26,993 nucleotides of DNA from IMG/VR virus record IMGVR_UViG_3300045579_000023, positions 1 to 26,993 of that record. One strand, written 5' to 3'. The notes beneath the pieces were generated by a model, which was not told the DNA's origin, ran no database searches, and worked only from the letters and a program-made list of their open reading frames with translations. Made by a program: the position numbers and the translations under genes. Source of the DNA: a virus. Shown here in pieces: positions 9,617 through 17,256 of the stretch (within the stretch, counting starts at the first letter, position 1; each line of letters begins with the position of its first letter).

Positions 9617-9662
9617 TTGATTGTCTATCAAGCAGGGGCAACCCTGCTTGGTGGTGAATCAA
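9617..9662 (+). promoter_or_regulatory. Two-part hairpin just after the capsid gene
   Basis: The inner arms AAGCAGGG (9630-9637) and CCCTGCTT (9642-9649) pair perfectly over eight bases around a GCAA (GNRA-type) loop. Outer arms TTGATT (9617-9622) and AATCAA (9657-9662) can close a longer stem. No T-run follows. It lies between the capsid stop and the next ribosome binding site (AAAGGAAG). A role as an mRNA-stabilising element or partial attenuator, letting capsid transcript exceed downstream genes, is inference. Confidence 0.55.
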
Positions 9663-9677
9663 TTATGAAAGGAAGTT

Positions 9678-10001
9678 ATGCCTTACACATTGACAACACC
9701 GTGGCGTTGGGAAACTTGGGGTGCGACATTTGATGTCCACGATAAGTACTCTCGTCTTGCTGGTAAGCCAATTACTGGTGGTTCAATCACAGGTACAACT
9801 AATCCATTCCTGACAGATATCCCACGTGGTTATACATTCATTGTCAATGGCACAACCGTTACGGTAGAGCAGACTCCAAGTCAAGACACTCTGGCTGCTG
9901 CTGATTCATATTATCTCGGTGGTACCACAAGTACCATTAGTGATTCACAAGCACAGATATTCATTGATGCAGGATACGGAGATTACGTAACTCAAATATG
10001 A
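9678..10001 (+). CDS. Small probable virion protein after the capsid gene
   Basis: The 107 residues start at an ATG preceded by AAAGGAAG at 9668-9675. The sequence is Thr/Gly/Tyr-rich and looks beta-stranded, with a WRWETWGATFDVHDKYSR start, two Gly-rich turns, and a C-terminal helix ending QIFIDAGYGDYVTQI. There is no signal peptide, membrane segment or catalytic motif. Its position just after the major capsid protein would fit a capsid decoration protein or a small head-completion protein, but nothing in the sequence proves either. The stop overlaps the next start (ATGA). Confidence 0.7.
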   Translation: MPYTLTTPWRWETWGATFDVHDKYSRLAGKPITGGSITGTTNPFLTDIPRGYTFIVNGTTVTVEQTPSQDTLAAADSYYLGGTTSTISDSQAQIFIDAGYGDYVTQI

Positions 10002-10285
10002 CAAATCCAAACTGCCGTTCAGGTTGCAAGACACAAGATCACGATTCATATTCTGACTGCCTACAGTCAGCCAATTTCGGTTTTGCAGGGTGCTTCCCTA
10101 CCAGGCAACACTGGGATAAAGACAAAGAAAAGAAGTGGGATAAAGAAGTCAATTCCTACTATGACGCAACACGTCAAGGAATTGAACCACGCAGTACAAA
10201 GCAAAAAGATATAGACGCAGCAGTAAAACTTTCCAACGAGGCTGGCAAAGCCTTCGATGGAACCAAACTTACCTTCAAGGAGTAA
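9998..10285 (+). CDS. Small Cys-rich protein of unknown function
   Basis: This encodes 95 residues from an ATG overlapping the previous stop. The N-terminal third holds four cysteines (C6, C10, C21, C32) and the motif CKTQDHDSYSDC, which could bind zinc or form a small metal-stabilised fold. The rest is charged and helical, with WDKDKEKKWDKEVNSYYDA and a later KQKDIDAAVKLS segment. I recognise the CRSGCKTQDHDSY pattern from small proteins of actinobacterial phages that also sit near capsid genes, but no role is known to me. It heads a run of very small overlapping genes. Confidence 0.7.
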   Translation: MTNPNCRSGCKTQDHDSYSDCLQSANFGFAGCFPTRQHWDKDKEKKWDKEVNSYYDATRQGIEPRSTKQKDIDAAVKLSNEAGKAFDGTKLTFKE

Positions 10286-10287
10286 CA

Positions 10288-10431
10288 ATGCCAGCCAACG
10301 ATCCAGCACAATACGAGATGGAAGAAGACTTCCTACCTTGGCCTTCCGATACAAACGATAAGCCTTTTATGACCTACGACAAGTTGATGTCAGGTGCAAT
10401 GGGTAAGCCAGCACCAAAGCAGGGCAAGTAA
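10288..10431 (+). CDS. 47-residue hypothetical protein
   Basis: A short ORF of 47 residues starts at an ATG with a good ribosome binding site (AAGGAG at 10277-10282). It fills the gap between two other small genes exactly, and its stop overlaps the next start (TAATG). The peptide is acidic at first (EMEEDFLPWPSD) and ends in a Lys/Pro-rich tail (GKPAPKQGK). No motif is recognised. Support comes from the ribosome binding site and the perfect tiling with neighbours. Confidence 0.6.
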   Translation: MPANDPAQYEMEEDFLPWPSDTNDKPFMTYDKLMSGAMGKPAPKQGK

Positions 10432-10670
10432 TGAAAAAGAAAGCCCCTGCCAAGAAGGTTGCTAAAGTAATGCGCGAGTTCAAGAAGGGCGAACTTCACT
10501 CAGGCAAAAAAGGACCAGTAGTCAAGTCTAAGAAGCAGGCAGTAGCCATCGCTCTAAGCGAGGCTGGTATGTCTAAGAAAAAGAAGATGAATGCACTTGA
10601 CGCTGCCATTATGAAAGGCAAGCCACTAAAGTCCAAGAACAAAAACCCAGGAAGATACTTGGATAAGTAA
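10431..10670 (+). CDS. Lys-rich small protein, DUF6496-like
   Basis: The 79 residues begin at an ATG overlapping the previous stop. The core pattern KVMREFKKGELHSGKKG, then VVKSKKQAVAIALSEAG, matches my memory of the DUF6496 family, which is widespread in bacteria and phages and has no established function. About 23 lysines against five acidic residues make it extremely basic, and a nucleic-acid contact is plausible. Both ends overlap neighbours by stop-start contacts, so it is translated as part of the small-gene run. Confidence 0.75.
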   Translation: MKKKAPAKKVAKVMREFKKGELHSGKKGPVVKSKKQAVAIALSEAGMSKKKKMNALDAAIMKGKPLKSKNKNPGRYLDK

Positions 10671-10810
10671 TGTCATCTGGTAAGTACAAGATGCACAGAG
10701 GCTTCAACTCAGTCCAAATCAAGAATGGTTTGATAGTTAGACTCAATAAGAACGGCACCGTCCGAGCCGTCCTCGGAAAGTACGGAGAATATGGCAAAGA
10801 AAAAAAGTGA
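10670..10810 (+). CDS. 46-residue basic hypothetical protein
   Basis: This short ORF starts at an ATG overlapping the previous stop (TAATG) and overlaps the next gene by 20 bases. The peptide is basic and probably a small beta hairpin (FNSVQIKNGLIVRLNKNGTV) with a KEKK tail. The family is not recognised. It is supported by tiling between two credible genes; without it there would be an unexplained 120-base gap in an otherwise gapless run. Confidence 0.55.
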   Translation: MSSGKYKMHRGFNSVQIKNGLIVRLNKNGTVRAVLGKYGEYGKEKK

Positions 10811-11060
10811 TCCGCGTTTGGCACGTGCTGGCGTTGCGGGCTTCAACAAACCCAAGCGTACGCCTTCTCACCCAACTAAGAGCCACGTCGTTGTCGCCAA
10901 AGTCGGAGAACAAGTCAAGACAATCCGATTCGGACAACAAGGAGTAACTGGCGATAGACAACCTACCGCTAGACAAAAGTCATTCAAAGCCCGTCACGCT
11001 AAGAACATTGCTAAAGGCAAGATGTCTGCAGCGTATTGGGCAGATAAGGTGAAGTGGTGA
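10791..11060 (+). CDS. Small basic protein, widespread phage type
   Basis: The 89 residues start at an ATG with GGAG at 10784-10787 (CGGAGAAT) just upstream. The motifs LARAGVAGFNKPKRTPSHP, KSHVVVAKVGEQVKTIRFG, KSFKARHAKNIAKGKMSAA and the C-terminal YWADKVKW match a small basic protein I know from many marine and freshwater phages; its role is not established. The strong conservation of this pattern across distant phages, together with its position after the capsid gene, suggests a virion or DNA-contact function, which is inference. It overlaps the preceding gene by 20 bases and the following one by four. Confidence 0.8.
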   Translation: MAKKKSDPRLARAGVAGFNKPKRTPSHPTKSHVVVAKVGEQVKTIRFGQQGVTGDRQPTARQKSFKARHAKNIAKGKMSAAYWADKVKW

Positions 11061-11215
11061 AGAAGAAAGCATTCTGGGATACAAAGAACCCAAAGAAGAC
11101 ATCTAAGAAACTAACACCTGCTCAGAAGACTGCCGCTAAGAAGCGAGCAAAGGCAGCAGGTCGTCCCTATCCTAATTTGGTGGATAACGCAGCAGTAGCA
11201 AAAAAGAAGAAGTAA
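11057..11215 (+). CDS. 52-residue very basic protein
   Basis: A GTG start (11057) overlaps the previous stop by four bases (GTGA). The peptide has about 16 lysines and two arginines against two acidic residues, with an AQKTAAKKRAKAAG helix, a GRPYPNLVDN motif and a KKKK end. The GRPYPNLVDN pattern recurs in small proteins of actinobacterial phages as I remember them. The charge suggests binding to DNA or RNA, perhaps packaged DNA, but no family function is known. It closes the run of tiny genes. Confidence 0.65.
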   Translation: MKKKAFWDTKNPKKTSKKLTPAQKTAAKKRAKAAGRPYPNLVDNAAVAKKKK

Positions 11216-11225
11216 GGAGTAGATA

Positions 11226-11513
11226 GTGGCACTAGGAGTTTACGGCACAACTCTCAACGATGAGTTGAACCGCCTAGCAAATGGCGGAACCTATCGCTTG
11301 ATGAGCGAGATGGTTGATATGGCATTGGCTGCTCAGCAATGGGCTGCTGCTCGTACTGTCACTATTACTACTACAGATACGGTAGGAGTGTTGAATCAAA
11401 TTGCTGGGATTACTGATAAAAGTAAGTGGTTGGATTTTACTGGCGTATGTAACTACATCGCTACTACTTCTGGACTGGCTGCAGCGCAGGCTCTCAGAGG
11501 AATCTCTTCCTGA
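11226..11513 (+). CDS. Small probable virion protein
   Basis: This encodes 95 residues from a GTG start, with AAGGAG at 11214-11219 six bases upstream. The sequence starts MALGVYGTTLNDELNRLANGG and has an Ala-rich helix, a Thr-rich strand and a C-terminal LDFTGVCNYIA segment followed by an Ala-rich helix. The NDELNRLANGG and GVCN segments recall small unassigned proteins from the tail or neck region of actinobacterial phages. No catalytic motif is seen. The stop overlaps the next start (TGATG). Confidence 0.65.
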   Translation: MALGVYGTTLNDELNRLANGGTYRLMSEMVDMALAAQQWAAARTVTITTTDTVGVLNQIAGITDKSKWLDFTGVCNYIATTSGLAAAQALRGISS

Positions 11514-11862
11514 TGAGTGCGAAATATAATCTGGTCTGCGACCAGGCAACCACATTCAACTTCCAGTTCCAAGTGCAGAACAACATCAATGGAACTGCAA
11601 CTCCTTGGAACCTGACAGGATATACAGGGACAATGACAGTACGCCCATTCGTTGGCGCATCTACAACTACTGTCGTTGCATCTACTGCCAATGGTCGTAT
11701 GGTATTTGACGCTCTCAATGGACGCGTTACCGTCACCATTGATGCAACTACTACAGGTGATATTGCGGCAAGCCGCTATGCCTATGATTTAGTTTTAGAC
11801 TCTGGTTCAGAGATAACAAGAATTTTAGAAGGTAAGTTTATCGTGACGGGAGCGGTGACTAC

Positions 11863-11866
<4 letters not shown>
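11513..11866 (+). CDS. Small beta-rich tail or baseplate-like protein
   Basis: The 117 residues start at an ATG overlapping the previous stop. The order of segments ([65 protein letters not shown]) is typical of a small beta-sandwich protein found beside tail-fibre genes in many phages, reminiscent of the N-terminal domain of baseplate-upper-type proteins. It probably anchors or caps the following fibre protein. The collagen-like gene starts within its last codons (GTGA overlap), so the two are likely made together. Confidence 0.65.
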
Positions 11867-12771
<905 letters not shown>

Positions 12772-12781
12772 TAATCTCTCT

Positions 12782-13882
12782 ATGAGATTCCACGTAGTTT
12801 CCTTACCGCATACACAAACAACTAAAGATTTTGCAGGCTGTGCGTACACTGAAAAGGTACGCAGGTTCTGCAATATGATGAAGGGCTTAGGCCATACAGT
12901 CTATCTCTACGCAGGCGAAGAGAATGAAGCCGACGTAGATGAACTTATCCCTTGTATTACTGAAACACAACGACGAATCGTTGTAGGTAATAGACCGTAT
13001 GTAGAGGCTCCATTCAACTACAGACTACCTCACTGGGAAAAGTTCAACAAGAACGCTATCAAGGAAATACGCAAGCGAGCAGAACAGAAAGACTTTATCT
13101 GCGTCATTGCTGGTGGAAGCCATCAGCCAATCGCACTGGCATTTCCAAATATGATGACAGTTGAGTTTGGTGTTGGATACTCTGGAGTATTTTCTAACTA
13201 CAAAGTATTTGAGTCTTATGCTTGGATGCACTCAGTCTACGCTCAGCATAAAGATGCAGCGACAGTAGATGGTTCATTCTTTGATGCGGTAATTCCTGGT
13301 TACTTAGACCCAGATATGTTCCCGCTAGGTAAAGGCGATGGAGATTACTACCTGTATGTGGGCAGAATGATTGCTCGCAAAGGTGTAGATATTGCAGCGC
13401 ATATCTGTAAGACAATCGGAGCAAGGTTGATTCTTGCTGGTCCTGGTGATCATATCCCAAGTTATGGTGAATATATCGGACCAGTGGGACCTGAGAAACG
13501 CGCTGAACTTATGGGTGGAGCAATCGCAACATTTGTTCCAACTTTATACCTAGAACCATTTGGCAATGTGAACATTGAGTCACAGGCTTGTGGAACTCCA
13601 GTAATTACAACAGACTGGGGTGCATTTACAGAAACTGTTGTTGAAGGTGTGACAGGTTTTAGATGTCGCAATGTTGAAGAGTTTATCTTGGCTACACAGA
13701 ACGTCAAGAATCTAGACCGCAATGCAATACGGCAGCGAGCAATATCGCTTTACTCCGTAGATGTCATTGCAAAGAAATATGAGTACTACTTCCGCAGACT
13801 AGAGACGCTGTGGGGGGATGGCTGGTATACGGAAGGAAACAATGCCAACACTGTCGGAGATGATAGACGAGGTGAGAACTAA
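12782..13882 (+). CDS. Glycosyltransferase, GT-B fold (GT4-like)
   Basis: The protein has 366 residues. The ATG at 12782 has no clear ribosome binding site, and no other start is available in frame. The C-terminal half shows the donor-binding domain of GT-B retaining enzymes: YLYVGRMIARKGVD (R195 and K200 as likely phosphate ligands), RLILAGPG, and EPFGNVNIES with the E-x7-E pair E258 and E266, followed by QACGTPVITTDWGAFTETV. This transfers a sugar from a nucleotide-sugar donor to an acceptor in the cytoplasm. The N-terminal half, the acceptor domain, is less typical. It lies between the collagen-like gene and the tail genes, so virion protein threonines or serines are the likely acceptors; cell-wall sugars or modified phage DNA are alternatives. 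Confidence 0.85.
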   Translation: MRFHVVSLPHTQTTKDFAGCAYTEKVRRFCNMMKGLGHTVYLYAGEENEADVDELIPCITETQRRIVVGNRPYVEAPFNYRLPHWEKFNKNAIKEIRKRAEQKDFICVIAGGSHQPIALAFPNMMTVEFGVGYSGVFSNYKVFESYAWMHSVYAQHKDAATVDGSFFDAVIPGYLDPDMFPLGKGDGDYYLYVGRMIARKGVDIAAHICKTIGARLILAGPGDHIPSYGEYIGPVGPEKRAELMGGAIATFVPTLYLEPFGNVNIESQACGTPVITTDWGAFTETVVEGVTGFRCRNVEEFILATQNVKNLDRNAIRQRAISLYSVDVIAKKYEYYFRRLETLWGDGWYTEGNNANTVGDDRRGEN

Positions 13883-14756
13883 CCTACAGGGTTATTCTCT
13901 TCGTCAAGATCGCATCACTTATGTAAATAACTCGGCTGGTCTGACGACTTCTAGTTTGTCGATTCAGGTTGGTTCAGGAGATAACCTTGCTAAAGGTTTG
14001 ATTGAAATTGATGATGAGTTGATTTGGATTGATTCCTTCAACAAGACAAACAACACTCTCAATGTTATGGGTGCTCCGACTAACCCGATTGGTCGTGGGT
14101 TCCAAGGAACCACAGCAGCACCACACTCACAGTATGCTCAAGTAACACTAGCCCCGACCTTTCCACGTATCAGTATCAAGAAGGCTATCAACGATACTAT
14201 CAACAGTTACTATCCTAAATTATGGTCAGTAGCATCAACTACATTTACATTCAATGCAGCGCAGACAACGTATGCTCTGCCAGATGACCTAGAGAACATT
14301 CTGTATGTATCGTGGCAGACCACAGGTTCATCTGAAGAATGGCTACCAGTCAATCGCTGGAGAGCAGACCCGATGGCTAACGCTGCTACATTCAATACAA
14401 CTAACACCATCAATATCTATGAGAATATCCAGCCAGGACGTACTGTTCAGGTCTATTACACAACTACACCTAACACTCTAGATAACAGCACAGATGACTA
14501 TGAAGATGTCACAGGCTTGCCAGGTAGCACAGTTGATGTAACTATTCTAGGTGCCTGCTACAAACTTCTATCCTTTGTTGACACTGGTCGTATCAATCTC
14601 ACCAGTGCTGAGGCTGACCTCAATGACACCAAGAACCCATACAACTCTGGTGCTTCTGCTTCTCGTTATGTCTTTGCTCTGTATCAACAACGACTCCAGG
14701 AGGAAGCGTTGAAGTTAGCAGACAAGTATCCAATTCGTATCCACTACACCAAGTAA
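13842..14756 (+). CDS. Probable connector or tail structural protein
   Basis: This encodes 304 residues. The start at 13842 is preferred over an ATG at 13818 because GGAAGGAAA (13831-13839) precedes it; it overlaps the end of the glycosyltransferase gene by 41 bases. An N-terminal helix (LSEMIDEVRTNLQGYSL) leads to a beta module (LIEIDDELIWIDSF, GRGFQGTTAAPHSQYAQV) and then a helical and beta region (IKKAINDTINSYYPKLW, TYALPDDLENILYVSW, VQVYYTTTPNTL) with a C-terminal helix (YVFALYQQRLQEEALKLADK). This layout resembles phage neck or tail-adaptor proteins, but no diagnostic motif proves it. The beta module recurs in the next gene. Confidence 0.65.
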   Translation: MPTLSEMIDEVRTNLQGYSLRQDRITYVNNSAGLTTSSLSIQVGSGDNLAKGLIEIDDELIWIDSFNKTNNTLNVMGAPTNPIGRGFQGTTAAPHSQYAQVTLAPTFPRISIKKAINDTINSYYPKLWSVASTTFTFNAAQTTYALPDDLENILYVSWQTTGSSEEWLPVNRWRADPMANAATFNTTNTINIYENIQPGRTVQVYYTTTPNTLDNSTDDYEDVTGLPGSTVDVTILGACYKLLSFVDTGRINLTSAEADLNDTKNPYNSGASASRYVFALYQQRLQEEALKLADKYPIRIHYTK

Positions 14757-14765
14757 GGAAGGCTA

Positions 14766-15596
14766 ATGACCAGACAATACTCGTCGATTAGCGTTGAGAC
14801 GACACTAGCCTCAACAATATCGTCTAGCGCCACAACAATGACAGTGGCTTCAGGAACTGGCTCTGCCCTGCTTGGTGGAGTCACACTGGCTGCAGGTAAC
14901 GTTGACCAGTTCACCGTTGCTATTGACCCAGATACAACCAATGAAGAAATTGTATTTATCACAGCAGCATCTACCGATACTTTTACAATCACTAGAGCAC
15001 GTGCTGGAACATCTGGAGTGCAACACTCAGCAGGTGCAACAGTAAAGCACGTACTTACCTCAGATGATCTCAATGCTTTCAAGGCATCTATCTCACCTGT
15101 AACAAGCCTAGGCTTTGCTGGTTCTACCTCTGGTAGCACCACAGTACAGGCAACAGCGGTAGCAGGAACAACTACGCTAACACTACCTGCTGCTACAGAT
15201 ACACTCGTTGGTAGAGCAACTACAGATACGCTCACTAACAAGACTTTGACCAGTCCTACAATTACAGATGCTAAACAGAATGTTACTCTGAATGCACAGA
15301 CTGGAACTACATACACCTTTGTTCTTGCCGATAATGGCAAGTTGGTTACCTTGAGCAATGCTTCAGCCATAACAGCAACTGTGCCTACCAATGCCTCTGT
15401 TGCATACGCAACGGGAGCAATCATCAACATTCAACAGATTGGCGCAGGGCAGGTAACGATAGTCGGAGATACTGGTGTGACTATCACATCAACAGGAGCA
15501 ACTGCTACAACTCCTAAGACTAGAGCGCAATACTCTGCAGCGAGCATTATCAAGACTGGTACAGATTCCTGGACTGTGATTGGAGATATTGCCTAA
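14766..15596 (+). CDS. Tail fibre protein, two-module
   Basis: The 276 residues start at an ATG with AAGGAAGG at 14755-14762. Residues 1-100 form a beta module (SSATTMTVASGTG, EEIVFITAASTDTFTITRAR, GTSGVQHSAGATV) like the one in the preceding gene. Residues 100-190 include the LTNKTLTSPTI motif, common in phage tail fibres. Residues about 190-276 form a second domain (NAQTGTTYTFVLADNGKLV, IGAGQVTIVGDTGVTI, DSWTVIGDIA) that recurs as a separate gene at 15916-16278. The protein is Thr/Ser/Ala-rich with few charged residues, as in fibre shafts. The stop overlaps the next start (TAATG). Confidence 0.75.
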   Translation: MTRQYSSISVETTLASTISSSATTMTVASGTGSALLGGVTLAAGNVDQFTVAIDPDTTNEEIVFITAASTDTFTITRARAGTSGVQHSAGATVKHVLTSDDLNAFKASISPVTSLGFAGSTSGSTTVQATAVAGTTTLTLPAATDTLVGRATTDTLTNKTLTSPTITDAKQNVTLNAQTGTTYTFVLADNGKLVTLSNASAITATVPTNASVAYATGAIINIQQIGAGQVTIVGDTGVTITSTGATATTPKTRAQYSAASIIKTGTDSWTVIGDIA

Positions 15597-15916
15597 TGCC
15601 TACATATAAAGTCTTAGCACAATCAGCACCAACTGCTGCTACAGCAACAACGCTGTATACAGCAAGCAATGCTGTGATTGTCTCTACCTTGCAGATAGCC
15701 AATACTGGAGGAGCAGCCGATACAATCCGTATTGCAGTGCGTCCAGCAGGAGCAACCTTGGCTAACCAGCACTACATCGCATATGGCATACAGGTCCCAA
15801 GCGGTTCATTCTTATCGCTACAAGGTGGACTAACCCTTGCCAATACAGATGTTATTACAGTCTATTCGACAACTGGCACATCATCATTTAGTGCATTTGG
15901 AAGCGAGGCAAACTAA
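15596..15916 (+). CDS. Small tail-fibre-associated protein
   Basis: This encodes 106 residues from an ATG overlapping the previous stop. It reads as one beta-sandwich domain: TLYTASNAVIVSTLQIANTG, TIRIAVRPAGATLANQHYI, then SGSFLSLQGGLTLANTDVIT and SSFSAFGSEAN. Domains of this type occur in fibre and receptor-binding clusters of phages from aquatic bacteria in my experience. No catalytic motif is present. It is coupled on both sides by TAATG overlaps, so it is probably made in fixed ratio with the neighbouring fibre genes. Confidence 0.7.
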   Translation: MPTYKVLAQSAPTAATATTLYTASNAVIVSTLQIANTGGAADTIRIAVRPAGATLANQHYIAYGIQVPSGSFLSLQGGLTLANTDVITVYSTTGTSSFSAFGSEAN

Positions 15917-16278
15917 TGAGCGTAGCCCTCATCGGTGGAACCACATCAGCGAGCGCAGCGTTAGCGTTCAATGCTCAGACTGGTACCACATATACATTCG
16001 TCCTAGCAGATGCTGACAACAAGTTGGTTACAGCAAGCAATGCTTCTGCTCAGACCTACACAATTCCGTTGAACTCAACAACAGCATTTCCAACTGGAAC
16101 TCAACTCAACCTTATCCAAATCGGAGCAGGGCAGGTCACTGTTCAAGGAGCATCGGGTGTAACAGTAGTTTCTACTGGCGCTACCGCTGCTACTCCTAAA
16201 TGCCGAGCACAGTATTCTGCTTTGACCCTTATCAAGCGCGATACCGATTCTTGGTATGCAGTAGGAGATATCGCCTAA
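15916..16278 (+). CDS. Single-domain tail fibre protein, paralogue of upstream gene
   Basis: The 120 residues start at an ATG overlapping the previous stop. From about residue 17 to the end it parallels the C-terminal domain of the 14766-15596 product: NAQTGTTYTFVLADADNKLV, an IGAGQVTVQGASGVTVVSTG run, then TPKCRAQYSALTLIK and DSWYAVGDIA. The two copies have clearly diverged, so the duplication is not recent. It probably folds as a small beta-rich trimerising or receptor-contact domain. The stop overlaps the next start. Confidence 0.72.
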   Translation: MSVALIGGTTSASAALAFNAQTGTTYTFVLADADNKLVTASNASAQTYTIPLNSTTAFPTGTQLNLIQIGAGQVTVQGASGVTVVSTGATAATPKCRAQYSALTLIKRDTDSWYAVGDIA

Positions 16279-16844
16279 TGTCACCGATCCTTGGTATCTG
16301 GGCCTCATCTAAGGCAGTAGCAGCCGCCGACACTGGCGCAATGTTCCCATTGCAGGTAGTAACCGTTGGTGCCGCTGGTGCTTCGTCAGTTACTTTTACA
16401 AACATTCCTGCTACCTATAGTCATTTACAGATTAGGGGACTCAATAAAACAACTGCTGGAACTGGTAATGAATGGCTAAAATTTGAAGTAAATGGAGCAA
16501 CAACCAACATTGTCAGTCGACATACTTTATTGGGTGACGGTTCTAGTGCTACTGCCGAAGCCGACACTTCAACACAGACCAACTGGTTTGCTTTTGGTTC
16601 AGCAGATAGTACCGCTAGTGCTTTTGGTGTATTCGTTATGGATATTTTAGATTATGCAAATACCAATAAAAATAAAACATTTAGAACATTATCGGGATGG
16701 GATAAAAACGGCTCGGGCTATGTTGCTTTGAACTCTAATTTATGGAATAGCACATCTGCAATAACTTCTTTGAAAATTCTACCAAGAACAAATTCTTTTG
16801 CACAGTACAGCCAATTCGCATTATACGGGGTGAAAAATGCCTAA
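16278..16844 (+). CDS. Tail fibre or adhesin, short form
   Basis: The start at 16278 (188 residues) is preferred because it makes a TAATG contact with the previous stop; a longer frame upstream would lie inside the preceding gene. After a 25-residue N-terminus it carries the module SSVTFTNIPATYSHLQIRG up to YSQFALYGVKNA, which is also found in the genes at 17256 and 18574. Unlike those two it ends right after the module and has no glycine-rich domain. An HNH endonuclease gene begins within its last codons. It may be a natural short adhesin, or the remnant of a longer one cut by the arrival of the endonuclease. Confidence 0.72.
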   Translation: MSPILGIWASSKAVAAADTGAMFPLQVVTVGAAGASSVTFTNIPATYSHLQIRGLNKTTAGTGNEWLKFEVNGATTNIVSRHTLLGDGSSATAEADTSTQTNWFAFGSADSTASAFGVFVMDILDYANTNKNKTFRTLSGWDKNGSGYVALNSNLWNSTSAITSLKILPRTNSFAQYSQFALYGVKNA

Positions 16845-17256
16845 CTGCATAAAGTGGCATTTGTATATTCGTAACAATGGCTACGGTCAGGCAAATATAA
16901 ACAAGCGCCATATGATGGCCCATAAGTTAGTTTGGATTCAAGCCAACGGGCCAATTCCTAAAGGTATGGTTGTTGATCATATATGCCATACCGAAGCAGT
17001 AGCCAAGGGTGAATGCAAAGGTGGGTGGAGTTGTGAGCATCGTTCTTGCGTAAACTTAGAACATCTAAGACTTATCACTCAAAGAGAAAATGTTATGGCA
17101 GGAATTCATAATATTGATAATCGTAGTCATTGCAATCAGGGACATCCTTTTGTCAAGGAGAATATAATGGTTCGTAAGAATGGAAAGCGTGAATGCGCTG
17201 AGTGCAATAGAGAAAGAGCGCGTATGAATTACGCCAATAAGAAGGTGAACGCATAG
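16837..17256 (+). CDS. Free-standing HNH homing-type endonuclease
   Basis: The 139 residues start at an ATG overlapping the previous gene by eight bases. The HNH core is visible: a VDHICH motif (D47, H48), C60 and C66, then C71-V-N73-L-E-H76-L and the downstream ITQRENVMAG. A second zinc-binding segment follows: C99-x3-H103 and C120-x2-C123, the CxxGHPF...C-x2-C type that often trails HNH domains in actinobacterial phages. Such enzymes nick or cut DNA and spread by copying themselves into related genomes. It interrupts a row of paralogous adhesin genes, the usual setting for a mobile endonuclease. Base use appears more AT-rich than in neighbouring genes, judged by eye. Confidence 0.87.
   Translation: MPNCIKWHLYIRNNGYGQANINKRHMMAHKLVWIQANGPIPKGMVVDHICHTEAVAKGECKGGWSCEHRSCVNLEHLRLITQRENVMAGIHNIDNRSHCNQGHPFVKENIMVRKNGKRECAECNRERARMNYANKKVNA

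Noticed and set aside
13818-13841. ATG at 13818 as start of the connector-like protein
   Set aside because: The G-run before it is too close to act as ribosome binding site; the ATG at 13842 has GGAAGGAAA at proper distance.
14744-15430. 228-residue open frame on the minus strand
   Set aside because: It lies opposite a convincing tail-fibre gene with a good ribosome binding site. Thr/Ala/Ser-rich coding sequence tends to leave the opposite strand open.
16200-16277. Upstream start for the short adhesin
   Set aside because: It lies in the preceding fibre gene and encodes a Cys/Arg/Tyr-rich stretch unlike a fibre; the ATG at 16278 forms a TAATG contact.
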